A stretch of DNA of 64,000 nt from Gnetum montanum (taxonomy: Eukaryota; Streptophyta; Gnetopsida; Gnetales; Gnetaceae), in NCBI GenBank assembly GCA_015680685.1, contig MNCI01005969.1, positions 2,697 through 66,696 of the forward strand. The letters run 5' to 3'. Position 1 is the stretch's first letter. Every line of letters begins with the position of its first letter. Made by a program: the position numbers and the translations under genes. Shown here piece after piece: positions 1-11,402 of this stretch. The notes below the pieces were generated by a model. It searched no databases, was not told the origin of the DNA, and worked only from the letters and a program-made list of their open reading frames with translations.

Positions 1-174
1 CAGACTTGCTTAACCATACACCGTGACACTTACAAGCAAGCCTGGGAAGACAACGAACGATTAACCCCAAGTGTTTCTTGTGGCGTTAAGGCATTTAGTC
101 TGCGGAGTTCGACCGGATCACGCGTGTACGCTCGTTTCGTATGGTTGAGTGTAGGGGTACCTCGCCACTCATCA
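1..174 (+). mobile_element. 3' end of a Ty3/gypsy LTR (truncated by window start)
   Basis: The segment is nearly the reverse complement of the start of the solo LTR at 29111-29927: both share the stretch around ctgcggagttcgac and the end motif ggggtacctcgccactcatca. It ends in CTCATCA, the same 3' terminus as the LTRs ending at 32933, 52188 and 62018. No primer-binding site follows, so this is the right end of a 3' LTR or a solo LTR whose beginning lies outside the window. Confidence 0.85.
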
Positions 175-781
175 CCTATTTTATGCTTTATGCACACTTA
201 GTTATGCATATTTTATTCTTATTAAGCACATGTGATTATATAATACTCTATCATTTTTTGTCTTTAAACTGAAATTTTGAGTTTATTTTTGATTATAATT
301 AAATATCATGTAAAATAACTTTGTTAAAGAAGTACCTTAGGATGATGTCATGCCTAGAATTTGACCTTACCTATGTATTCAAAATATTCAAAAATGCCAA
401 ATTTGACCCTTGTTTTACTAAATCAAAGTTACGATTCTTAAGATATCACAATTTTAGTTTGCGAAAAATTCCATAAAAATTTCAGCATTTGAAGTGTGAC
501 TATGATGAGTGATACTTATCTATGATTTCAACATATGATCATGTATTTCACTTGATAAGGATTTCATAGGTTCAAACAAAGTTTGATTTAAAGTTCATAT
601 GTGACTATTATGACTGTGTATGTACCTGTGTGTATGTACTGAGGGTATTAATTGGAAGGAAAATAAAAAAAATAAACTTGTAGAAAAGTTTATGAAAAAA
701 ATAAATAAATAAGTAAAAGCAAAATTTTAAAACTACATTGGTTCACTTTATGCAAAAGGCAATTAAACTAAATGCAACGCC
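175..781. other. AT-rich stretch without recognisable gene
   Basis: Flanking DNA to the right of the LTR end. Reading both strands I see no domain, RNA gene or repeat that I can name. Confidence 0.5.
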
Positions 782-813
782 ATTTGGTTGGGACAAGGCT
801 AGGATGATGATGA
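782..813 (+). mobile_element. 3' tail of an RTE-type LINE
   Basis: The bases tggttgggacaaggctagga followed by tgatgatgag match the end of the longer RTE remnant at 3210-3240 (tgtagctggaataaggtaagctaggatgatgatgacc). A tail of GAT triplets after a conserved TTGGGA..AAGGCTAGG block is typical of plant RTE elements. Only the extreme 3' end is left here. Confidence 0.6.
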
Positions 814-2394
814 GATATATATTATATATAACATGTATTTTTGCCCACTGCCTCTCTCTTCCTTGTGCATTGAGAATTTTCAATTTCTGAAACAAAAATC
901 CTTCTCACATAGTTTCTTTATTTTTAAGTTAAAGATTGCATCAATGATTTTAGCAAATTTAAAGTTCCTTTATTTCATAAGGATTTAACCATTCAATAAT
1001 TGCAATCATATAATGTTAATCAAAAGCTTATTATGTAGCAGTTGTTAGAGCAAAAACTTTTAATTATATGCATCCAATCTCAATTTTTTAGGAGGAAGTA
1101 AATATAACATAGATAACAACACCAACACTGCATCCAACACAACTCAAACTCATAGCCTCTTACAAAGAAGTATCAAACTTGTTTGTTGCTTTATATTCTC
1201 ATTATGCATGGATTCATATATTATAATCTAACCTTTCCAATTAAGTGTTTTTCCTTTAATGCTTTCCATATAGACATGGCAATAAAGATAAAATGATGCA
1301 TACATTCCCTCATTTATTGATCATTAAGCTAGATACACAATGAAATGTTAACTGAATTGCTAAATTGCATGTTTACTAAAGAGTTGCAATTAAAAATACA
1401 ATTAAAACATAGTTGTAACAAGGGAGTACCCAAAGTAGCACGTGAAATCAGGTGCAAGATAAAATAACTTGGTTCTTCCACAGAATAGACCAGGAAAAAA
1501 AAAACATTAACTAAATTATTTTACAATTTACAAATTTTTTTCCCTGATTACCAATAAAAACATAACATACCGTCCATGATAATCTATTTTAGCTTAGCCC
1601 TCAAACATTGTTCCAAAAATAGAATATGAAACATAAGCCTAAAACAAATAATTTCTGCAAGTACAATTCCTTCTAAGCAAGGAGATTAGATGTGCCGTTA
1701 CAAGAGAGCAACAAATAGTTTCTCTGGTTTACAGTAAAAACTTCTTCAAGAGAAGAAACAAGGTTTCGCATTACAAATTAATGTGAAAGCTACCTAAAAC
1801 GTTTTCAGATCAATAGAACTTGGAGAGAGACTGAATAATTTTTTTTAAAAATAGCTCCTATTGATGCCAATATTATATGCCTTTGATTCATCCCCTGTAC
1901 TCTTCCTTCGTGAGTACTACAAATACCTTGATACATGTGCAAATCCCCAGAGCTGAATTGAAAGAAAGAAGCAAAAGAAATAAAATAAAAAGGTCATAAA
2001 GTGTTTTTATGGTGTAACACATACAATATAATTTGTAAGGTCTACGATGCAACATATAAACTGAATAAATACAAAGTCAAAGCTGCAGGTGATATTTACA
2101 AAAAAAATAATGAACGTCAATTTAGAAATCCAATTCTATCGATAAAGAGCAGAGTGATTTTATGGTATAGAGTGAAAGAGCAATGAATCTGATCCTTATT
2201 TCAGTTTCTACGTGGGCAAGTTTCCATGTGGGCAATAATTTTCTTTTGGATGTCTTCAAAAATCAGCTTAGCCATTCGGTTACTCGTGCCACATTTACAA
2301 GTTGTAGCTTCTAAATTAGGTATCCTGAAACGCATTTAAACATATCATTTCTGAATTAGGTTTTGAAAGAAGAATTATCATCTAATTAAGGATA
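814..2394. other. AT-rich stretch between two RTE remnants, no gene seen
   Basis: Short open frames only, none with a recognisable motif or codon pattern. No tRNA or rRNA-like sequence noticed. Confidence 0.5.
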
Positions 2395-3242
2395 TTGAAG
2401 ATGATACCCTTTGGGTTATGCTCCTCATTGATGACATTGGTCCAGTGAATGTATGTAAGTCCTAGCTCTAAGAATGAAGACTTAAAGAAACACATTAGAA
2501 TGAAAGCAATTGAGGATTGGTAGAAATAAAATGAAATACATGGAATACATTTTTAGTGAAAAAGCAAGTAATGATAATATGAAGATTAGAATTTAAAACC
2601 AAGAAGCTACTCAATTTAAGCAGTTTAAATACTTGAGGTCTTCTATTGAAATGGATGGTGAGATTAACAATGATGGGACTAACAAAACTGAAGTAGAATA
2701 GAAGAAATGGCAGAAAGCTAGTGATATGCATTTTGATAGAAGAAACCCTTCCAGGTGGAAGGGTAAGTTCTACAGAACTGCAATCAGACGTGCAATCCTT
2801 TATGGTGCAGAATGCTAGTTTTTCAAAAAGCATTAGGCTCAGCATGTCAATGTGGTAGAGATGCATATGCTCAGGTAGATGTTGAATGTGACTTGGAAAA
2901 ATCAAATCAACTCTCTTATTAGAGGGAAGTCTAGGAGTAGCACCCATAGATGAGAAGATTAAGAAAAGTTGTCTAAGATGGTTTGGTCAGGTGCTAAGAA
3001 AACAAGAGAATGCTCTTGTTAAAAGAAAATGTTTTAATAATATTATAAGAGCTTACTTTATTAAAGTTGAGGGGAACCAATAAAGAGGTAGACCAAAATA
3101 TACTTTGTTTGCTTGCATAAAGAAAGACATTTAAGATTTGGGTATTAATGCTTATTTGGTTCTTAATAGAAGCGACTAGTGTTGAAGAACTCATATAACC
3201 AACCCCATGTAGCTGGAATAAGGTAAGCTAGGATGATGATGA
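2395..3242 (+). pseudogene. RTE-clade LINE, C-terminal reverse transcriptase fragment
   Basis: Translation on the plus strand, with stops and some frame breaks, gives in order a degenerate catalytic box (MLLIDDIGPVN near 2420, where the family has a FADD-type box), EMDGEINNDGTNKTEVE, WKGKFYRTAIRRAILYGAEC, SCLRWFGQVLRKQENALVKR and RGRPKYTLFACIKKDI. This series (length-marked extension, KGKFYRTAIRPAMLYG-like core, LRWFGHV-like and RGRPK-like motifs) is the conserved C-terminal end of RTE-type LINE ORF2 in plants. The fragment ends in a GATGATGATG tail, the expected 3' end. The endonuclease and the front of the reverse transcriptase are missing, so it is a 5'-truncated dead copy. Stops replace expected Gln and Trp codons, in keeping with C-to-T decay. 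Confidence 0.85.
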
Positions 3243-4660
3243 CCACTGAATTCTACTTTCTATAGATATTAGAGGAAGACATGGAATGGCCTTTAGTACA
3301 AATAAGCTGCAGTAATAGTGCCGTAGATTGTTTGGTCTTGTTCAAAGAAGATCAGATAATAAACCACCACATCACAATTTGAAAAACCTGTCAAAAAGAA
3401 TACCAAAAATATCCATGGGAAGAAATTGTAAAATAAAAAAAATTGCAAATAGATCAAGCTTTAGCTCCTAATATAGGCAATGCCACAAGAAAATTCATGT
3501 TGGTGACCCCATATTGTTAAGACATGACTTGGATGATAAAGACTAAATTCTACTTTCAAGCATCAAAAATCCAAAATACTTGATAAGATGCAAAGGACAT
3601 TTTTCCCCAAACATATACATCAAAGTTCCCTCCATGATAATTACCTCTTATCCACCTATTGCATGAAGAAAAATCTTTGTTCTCAAATAGGTTGGTTGTT
3701 GAAGCAACAATGGAAGGAAAATTATTTGCACTAAATTATAGGAAAACATGCCTTTTGGTGGATCGAAGGTTGTTTTCCTCTGAAATGGGGGCCAAAGGAA
3801 CATGGAGATCCTTTGGATTCCATGCTACTTTAACCATCATATAGAACTACATGGGCCTTGATTACTTATGAAGCTTATCACAAGGATATGTAGGCTTGTG
3901 GAGGAGCTTTGGCTTCGATGTTTGGGCCACCACCCTCTCTCTGGAGTTGGGCTTAGGGCTAGGTGCGTTAGTGTATGAACATATCATAGTCCATCTAGGG
4001 GAGTTGGTGTGCTATGCCCTTGTTGTGTGTGTCTGCACACACCTAGATGGTCTAGTTGTGTAATTAATGTTTAGGATAGGATTAACACATCTAACCATTG
4101 GCTAACGGGTTGTGTGCTATGCTGTGACACAAGGTGCTGAATATGAAGGCATAGTTCACCTTGAGTTTGCTCTCACTCTTGTTGTTGTTGTCGAGACTCT
4201 CAAGTGATGTCGAATGATGTTTTCCAAGGGCGACACCATTACATAAATGATTCATAGGATTATTATCAATGGCTGTCTATAATAAGTTACACAATTGGAC
4301 ATTAATGCTGTAGCCCACAAAAACACACTCTCCCTTTTCATAGTTGTGACACCCACAGGTCCTTGTTTGCTACGTCTAATTTCCATGTGCCTAAAATTTG
4401 AAACCTCACATTAAGTGCTGTGTATTATGAAACAAGCTATCATTAATACTCTTATTCAGAAGTTAACGGCTTTTTATTTCTGTAACAGTAGAGCATAGAG
4501 CATGGTGAAAATATTCGACATTAAACATCATTGAACCTTTGGAAGTTATAAAGACTATTAAGAAAAAACATAATTGCTTGAGCGAATGAATGGTTTTGAT
4601 TATTGTAAAGGCACGGGAAGTTACTATTTGAAAAATCTTTATTTCTTTAAGTTTTTTTAC
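3243..4660. other. Non-coding or unassigned stretch downstream of the TLDc gene fragment
   Basis: I looked on the minus strand for the expected last TLDc exon (beginning LWGF) and did not find it. The stretch around 3880-4240 is less AT-rich and holds a short inverted repeat (gtgtgtgtctgcacacac), but no coding pattern I can name. Confidence 0.45.
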
Positions 4661-6281
4661 CTCAACTCTCTTCAAGAAAAACTCTGAAGAGCGAGCCAAA
4701 CACAAATTGCCAAATGTTTCACAAGGGCCACTTGATCCATTCAACCTGCAAGTTAATAAAAACTAATTAGAACGCAAACTTATAACAGAATATACTAAAT
4801 AGACTGCTTATAATAGCAATGTAGTATGCACTAAATATAATGGAGAATATTCTCCTCCTGTATTATTGCAAGTTTATGAGCTAATTTATACTCTCAATAG
4901 CTATTCCAGAACTTCCCTAAACACGGTATAAACAAAATAAAAATTTAAGGAAAAAAAAAAGAAACAAACAAACAAAAAGAGAACCTTCATACTTACTAAA
5001 CTCCAAAAACACATCCCCTTATCTGTGTTGACAATGTGAGCAAACATATGAAAATTGGGCTAAGCATGGAGACACTTTTTAAATAGCACAAACTGGGATA
5101 TGGATGTATGTGCCTCCGGAAAGAAAAAGCGTTCTTGCATTCACAAAATGATGACTATGGCCGCCCAAATTTAAGATCATAAAAACTTGCGCATTGGAGA
5201 ATTGACACCCTCAAGGGCATCTATGCAGTCTAGTTCTCAGTTCATATAATTAAAATCCACGATTATCTTTAAAAGCTCTACAAGCATATTGATTTATCTA
5301 GACTGCCTCAAGTCTAGAAAGAAAGTACAAGCCACATAGCCAGGTCCAAGTGAAGCCCATCTAGTAACTGTAACTCACAAAAACGGCATCCCTATTCTAA
5401 ATCTTCTCTGTAATTTAAAACAGTCCAACCAACGAGTACAGTCAGCTGATATCTCTAATGTTTCTTTCCAAATTGTCATTCAAACTTCCAAGTTGCACAT
5501 AAAGTCAAATTTATTTTATGCAGCTTCTCAAATAGTGATAGACAGGTTCCGATATAAAGATTTCATCACATGTATTTATACTGGATATAGATATTTATTT
5601 CCTTATAATAAAAATATTCTAGAAACGATTAGATCATAGGGTAACTGATGCATGCTCCATGAAACGATTCTCAAAGGCTGCAATATTCTAGACAGTTACT
5701 TAAACATTGAAAATAGAAAATGCATAAACAAAACAATCAGAATAAAAACTTACAAGTCTCCTTCAATGCGAAGAGCGAAATTTCCACAACCTCCAAATGC
5801 CAAAACATCGTTCATACACAAATAGTAATATCTGTTTGCACCTACACAATTGATTATGTTTAGATTTCCAAACATTTTGAAGGCATCCTTCATTACAACA
5901 TAACCAAACTAACCATGTCAAATAACCATTGAAATAACACATTAAAGAGAACAAACAAACAATATTCAAGAATCCAGTGGACCTAAACAGTTGAAACTTT
6001 GTTAAAACGTCAAAATTCAATTACCTGTGGACCGAAACAGTTGAAGTTCTCCATATCGAGTAGTAAAAACAAAGGTTGGTTTGTTCCCTGAAATTAGCAT
6101 TTGACAATAGAAGATCTTTTAAAAATCAAGAAAACACATATCCGGGTACACTATCATCAGAATGTGAAAATATGCATGCTTTCTCATCAAAGTTCAGTAC
6201 TTGATATTTTGCCTTTGGAGTGGGTTTTATTGGAGCCTCTAATAAAGCACCAAATACTGCACCATGCTTATCCCCTGTTAC
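4661..6281 (-). pseudogene. TLDc-domain (OXR1-like) gene fragment, four exons, minus strand
   Basis: Four exons with GT/AG borders can be placed on the minus strand: 6281-6201 (VTGDKHGAVFGALLEAPI..KYQ), 6087-6025 (TFVFTTRYGELQLFRSTG), 5841-5754 (ANRYYYLCMNDVLAFGGCGN, then FALRIEGD) and 4745-4661 (LNGSSGPCETFGNLCLARSS, then EFFLKRVE). Together they cover most of a plant TLDc domain, the family that includes oxidation-resistance protein OXR1. Family motifs visible are GAVFGGL-like, TFVFT, GANRYYYLC, the Gly-rich GGxGNFAL and the GPxxTFGNLCLA block. Phases of exons 1, 3 and 4 agree exactly, and exon 2 is 63 nt where 64 is needed, so one base is missing just before TFVFT. The upstream domain start (LLYSTxxHGISL type) and the final LWGF exon are not seen nearby. 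It is probably a pseudogene or a broken gene; an assembly error in exon 2 alone would not explain the missing ends. Confidence 0.85.
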
Positions 6282-7648
6282 CTACAAGAACAAAATAATA
6301 AAATTTCTGTCGTTACTACAAAACAGCCAAAAGAATCCAAGATGCAAATAAAGAAATTGTGGCATCACATTCAGAAATGCATAAACCCCAGATACAATTT
6401 GAAAAAACTAACTGTAAGGCACTTCTTCTACAGCTACAAATCTAGACCAAAAAATTGTGTCTTGAATTATTTTTTAAAAACTAACAACAAAACTGTTGAG
6501 GCCAACCTCACCCTGGGCATAGGGCCTTGATCAACAGTAACATGTGGCTGATGTTGCAATTGTGGCTTTATGTGCAATTACTATGATATGGAGTCTTGAT
6601 ATCATTTCCACTATGGTTTTGATGTTAAAGTGCCAGCAACAGTTTGAGGGTAGCCCTGCTTTGCACGAGCCATAATGTTTCATCAGGGTCATCCATGAAA
6701 GAAGTAGAGTCGGTTCTGTTTAAGATCTATGATTTATACACTGATTCCTCATCCACAAATAATAGTCAGGACCAATCCAGCCTTTGCCGCAATGATCATA
6801 AATTCCAAAGGAAATCAGAAATCGAAAAGGTATTCAGCTCAATCTTTTAGACTGCAATTTCCCAATTTGTGGTGAAGCATTTGTTCACTTTTTGAACAAA
6901 CGGTATGCACTGTAAATCTCTGATCAGAAAACGAGAACACAGCTAACAGAAATGGCTCATTTTTTAGTAGGGTTAGACATACACAGAGAATTAGACCGTA
7001 AATATGAAGTCAAAGAACTAGTGGTCGAACCATTGCGAAAGTGAAACTTGTATCAATGCTGGGTAATTCTCCCTTTTTAAGAAATTGTTTAAGTCACTGT
7101 TGAATAGCCGAAGTGTGTTAGTGGGCAGAAACATGCTTCGTTTTTAGCAGCGTTGATTCATGGTTGCAGGTTTAACTGCACGTATAATATGCGGAATGAT
7201 GATTTGATTTGATAATTGCAGAATTGTTAAATGTTTATGGTTACTGTTGTAACGCCTCTCAAAACGACCAAGGGTGAATCTTATTCTACACTACTAGGAC
7301 TTCACAGCGCGTGATGTCTGCAATACATACCTTACATACTTATTACAAAAAAATAAAAAAATATTAAAAATAGAGCGCTATGAACTTGCACATGGCTATT
7401 GTCCATGTGCTGGTGGGCTTCGTTGGCCCATAAACAATAGACGAACGAGCATCTATCATCCACCCATGACTCATGACCCATGACCCATGATGATTATCTT
7501 GTTTTATTTTTTTATTCACCGGCGATATGAGGAAAAAGGCAAAAATAATACAAGGCAAAGGCAGCTGGCAGTTTAGGGTTAGGGTTTTTCTCTCGTCGGG
7601 CCGCTATTTAGAGAGGGAAGCCAAAGTTTTAGCAAAGGGCCTGATTCT
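6282..7648. other. Stretch upstream of the TLDc exons, no clear gene
   Basis: Presumed intron or flank of the TLDc fragment, followed by a less AT-rich piece from about 7360 with a short tandem repeat of atgacccatg (7460-7490). A plus-strand open frame at 6644-6850 (68 codons) has no recognisable motif. The missing upstream TLDc exon was not found here. Confidence 0.4.
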
Positions 7649-8192
7649 TGGGGCCTTATTCTCTGACGACGATCAGAGGATTTTCAGTTCACCACTGAAG
7701 AGGTTGGTTGTTAAACAGCCAACGGATTTTCTGTTCACCACCAGAGGATTTTCTGTTCAAGTCTCTCTCTGCATTGCAGAAAACGGCAGTACACGTGAGA
7801 TGCAGGCGGGTGGTCAACAACGGTGGTGGTCAACAACGGTGGTGCTAGCGCAGCAGGAAACAGAAGATGCTTATGCTTGTTGATGGTTTAATTTAATTTG
7901 AATTTTGTTTTGTATTGATTATTGTATTCAAAAAAACTGCAAAAATATTTATTTTTAATTTTGGGTATTTTACTATGTTTTTTTTTAATTTCTTATAACC
8001 CAAACAAAACCCTTCTAAAGTTTAAATTTGATTCAAAATTTTTCAACATTTTGTTTGGATTATTTTTATTATTTTGTCACATAGCCTTTTCCAGCGGAGA
8101 CTTTCCGTACCCATACAGAAGGCTCCCTAGGCTACAGTCTCCTAAAACGAGTTTTCACAGGTGTTCGCGTGTCCAAAATTTACGTATCAACA
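7649..8192 (+). mobile_element. 5' LTR of a gag-protease gypsy element
   Basis: The right half aligns with 11270-11402: both contain catagcc.tttccag, cccatac, ctaggcta, and cctaaaacgagttttcacag followed by ggtgtt, and both end in ATCAACA. The left limit is set by alignment of tctctgacgacgatcag with tctctgatgacgattag at the start of the 3' LTR. A degenerate TGGC-type primer site (tggcacaagaaggaa) follows about 8 bases later. The two LTRs differ a good deal, so the insertion is old. Confidence 0.65.
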
Positions 8193-8574
8193 CCTTTTTG
8201 GCACAAGAAGGAAGACAGTTTCTCAACCTTTTTTTTATTTTCCTGTTTCTTTTTAAAAAAATTATTATTATTATTTTTACTGTTTGTTTTATTTTTTTGC
8301 CTACCTATTTTCAGTTTTATTACTCTATTTTAGTTTTATTTTCAAATCTCCAATTTATATTTTAGCAATCCTGTTTTTAAATTTATTTTTTTGAAATTTA
8401 ATTTAGGTAATTTAAATCATTTTACTTTTAATTTACTTTTCTGAAATTTTGCAATTTTAATTTTACTTTTAAAAATTTTAAAAAAATAAAAATATAGCAT
8501 CCAAATGTTTTTTTCCATTTTCCTTAATTTTCACATTTTATTAGCATTTTCCATTTCTTGTTATTTTTCATTTT

Positions 8575-10560
8575 ATGAGTGACTTTTCTTACGGAATATC
8601 TCAACAAAGAACTCATACTCCTACCCTTAGTCAACTAGCCACTCGTCAATTTACTTTGAGAAAACAACGAGCTTCACTTTTTCCAAGTTCAATTCCTAAA
8701 AAACCTCGAACTAAGATGGCAACCCATCAACCCCCGACTTCCTTAGTAGGAAACCCTTTTAATTTTCATAATTATCATGACATACCAAAATCCCTTCAGA
8801 ACATAAATCTGTTCGTCGATCTTACAAACCCTACGAATGATGCCCGCCAACACATACAATGTTTTGAAACCTTATTAGGGATCCACAACATTGTACATAA
8901 TGATGTGGTGTGTAGAGTGTTTGTAACAACATTTAAGACCAAAGCAACCCAATGGTTCTTAATGCTTCCTAATGTCTCTATTAACATATAGTTAGAATTG
9001 AAAAACAAGTTTTTGAATCAATTTGATAAATTTACAAGCCTTGTTATTGCATCAAGTAACTTTACCAGCCTAAGAAAGCTACCTGGGGAAAATGTTAGGG
9101 ATTATAATCTTAGATTCCTTCATCAACTTGCCTATGTGCCAAATGAGATACGACCACAACCAGATGGTATTCTCAATTTCTATCTCTCTACCATTGATCC
9201 ATTCTTCGCTTATGTTATCAAATGTGATTCCAACATAACAGAAATACAAGGTGCAATGTCAAAAGCTGTGGAATTAGAGTAAATAACCCTTATGAACAGC
9301 ATCCAAACCCAGTTTGGGATGATAAGTATTAGTAACCCTATGCAATCAAACCCACTCCTACCAACTTTTCAAACATCTAATGTTATGCCTCAAGCTATTT
9401 CTCCCTTTCAATCAACTCAACCTTTAAGTAATTACTTACAAGGCCCCATGTCCTCTTCATTCTTACCATCCAACACTGGTTTAAATGATGATCAATCAAA
9501 AGCCTTGATTCAATCCATTATCAACCCAAATGGGATATCAAATTCTGTTGAACCACAAACCCAAACTCAAAATCAGATGACTCAAATACTCACTTCACTA
9601 CAAAAATTATCTAATAATGAAGTGGTTGCGTTAAAGAGAAACAATAACAAAAGCCCTATATAACCAGAAAAACCAAGTGCATCAATCAACGATGATTATT
9701 GTCGTCTTCATAATACAAGGTAACATTCCAAAAAAACTTGTCCTCAATTCACAACATTGTATGGTGACAATACCTAAGGGCAACAAAATGGGAAAACCCC
9801 TATCATGGTTCTTAATGTACCTCATGAGACAGAAAATGAAGAGGGTTCCTCATTAGAACAAGTTATGGTAGGTGACCCTAACCCACACAACACTCGCTAC
9901 CGCAAAATTAGTGACATTATGAATGCTACACAACAACAAACTAGGAACAATTTCTATACACCTCCAAACAGAAGAGTTCCTAGTCAAAACAATGCAAACA
10001 ACCGATCCAGGTCATTCCAAGTAACTGCCCCACAATGACCAAACCCCCCATATGTACTTAGAAGAGTTCCATCTCAACAAGAAGCCAAAGATGAACATAA
10101 GAATTATGATTTGGTTGAGGACTTAAAAAGAGTTAAAGCCAACATTTCAATGTATGACCTCTTACACTTTAACAAAATGAAAGAAGTGATTCAGGATATG
10201 GTTCATATACCCGTAGCCCAAAGAGAAAAATCCCCAATTCATGAAAAGCAAGTTCACTTTGCAGAAATTTCTAACACATGATCAGTACAAAACGTGGATA
10301 ATTCCATGTCTAGCAAAAAGGACCATCCCCCATAATTCCATGTCTAGCAAAAAGGATCATCCCCCTTTCCTAACCACCTTGATTTATTTAGGAACGAATG
10401 TCCATAACTGTTTAATGGATTCCAGTGCAACTGTTAGTGTTATGCCTCTTGACATTTGTAACACCTTAGGAGCACAAATGATATCACAAACTAAAAGTGT
10501 GATTCAACTTGATGGATTTAGCGTACCTGTGGTAGGGTTATTAAAAGGAGTGAGGACCTG
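8575..10560 (+). pseudogene. gag - protease reading frame of a truncated gypsy element
   Basis: One reading frame starts at the ATG at 8575 and runs to about 10300 interrupted only by stop codons. It encodes a gypsy-type gag (around 8750-9280, with QHIQCFETLLGIHNIVHNDV, TKATQWFLMLP, and LRKLPGENVRDYNLRFLHQL), then a Gln/Asn-rich linker and a CxxH..H....C zinc-knuckle-like segment near 9695-9745. After a 34-bp tandem duplication at about 10301-10368 the frame shifts by one and continues as an aspartic protease (CLMDSSATVSVMP near 10410; the family has D-S/T-G-A, so Gly is replaced by Ser here). The protease runs straight into the 3' LTR: there is no reverse transcriptase, RNase H or integrase. 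It could be a deletion product or a non-autonomous gag-only type of element. The single-frame gag is real by eye; the exact clade is not settled. Confidence 0.8.
10301..10368 (+). repeat. 34-bp tandem duplication inside the gag-protease frame
   Basis: The unit attccatgtctagcaaaaag plus gaccatcccccata occurs at 10301 and again at 10335 with one or two differences. Since 34 is not a multiple of three it moves the protease into the next frame, matching the frame change seen between gag and protease. Confidence 0.9.
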
Positions 10561-11402
10561 TTTCTCTGATGACGATTAGGGGCAGATGTGAGCGTCTCTC
10601 TCTATTCCTACGCTGTCCTCCTCACATGGCGACGGCAGACGGTAGACGGTAGGCGCGGAAGCACAGCAGACGGCAGACAACAGGTGTGGGAGTGTAGCAG
10701 ATGGCAAACGACAGGCGTAGGAGCGCAACACATGCGGCAGAGTGCACGGTAGCGGTTATCACTTGACCCCACGTACTCCGGCCGGTAGGGCACGTGATGT
10801 GAACAAGGCATCGTTACAAGCAGTGGCCTCTCTCACGCAGCAGTGCAGGCGGTGCATGACGGATCACAAGCGGCAAGTAACCACGTACGGCGACGGCTAG
10901 TTATGCATGACAGTCTGGTGCACGTCAACAGGGGTATCCACAGCGGCCTTGTGAGCGTTGTAGGTGGCAATCATTTGGCAGCAATGAACTCCTCTGAACT
11001 GCAGCGGGCAGTCCTCTTATCTCCCTTGCAAGTAGTTGCTGTAGTAGGCGAATTTGTCTCTGCCACAAGGGCAGCAATAGCAGCAACAACCGCATACTGA
11101 AAGCACCTTTTGCACCTTTTGCAGCAAGACAGATAAAATTTGAATTTTTGAATTATATATCGTCCTAGAAATTGCACAAATTATTTTAAGTTTTCAATAT
11201 TAAATTAAATTTAAGTTTTTAATATTAAATTAAATTTAAGTTTTTAATATTTTGCTTAAAAATATTATTATTATTATTGTTTTGTCCCATAGCCCTTTCC
11301 AGTTGAGACTATTCTCGGGTTTCTGTACCCATACGGCAGGCACCCTAGGCTATAGTATCCTAAAACGAGTTTTCACAGGTGTTGGTGGCGTACGCATCAA
11401 CA
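10551..11402 (+). mobile_element. 3' LTR of the gag-protease gypsy element
   Basis: It begins TGAGGACCTG after a purine run (aaaaggag) that can serve as polypurine tract, and ends GCATCAACA like the 5' LTR. It is about 300 bp longer than the 5' copy, the excess being a GC-rich block at about 10600-10900 with repeated ggcagacggtagacgg-like motifs. No matching target duplication was found at the two outer ends. Confidence 0.6.

Noticed and set aside
2495-2947. Minus-strand 150-codon open frame
   Set aside because: It is the antisense of the RTE reverse transcriptase remnant, which explains the sequence better.
7922-8365. Plus-strand 147-codon open frame, rich in Phe and Leu
   Set aside because: It crosses the LTR end and primer site and its residues reflect T-rich sequence; not a gene.
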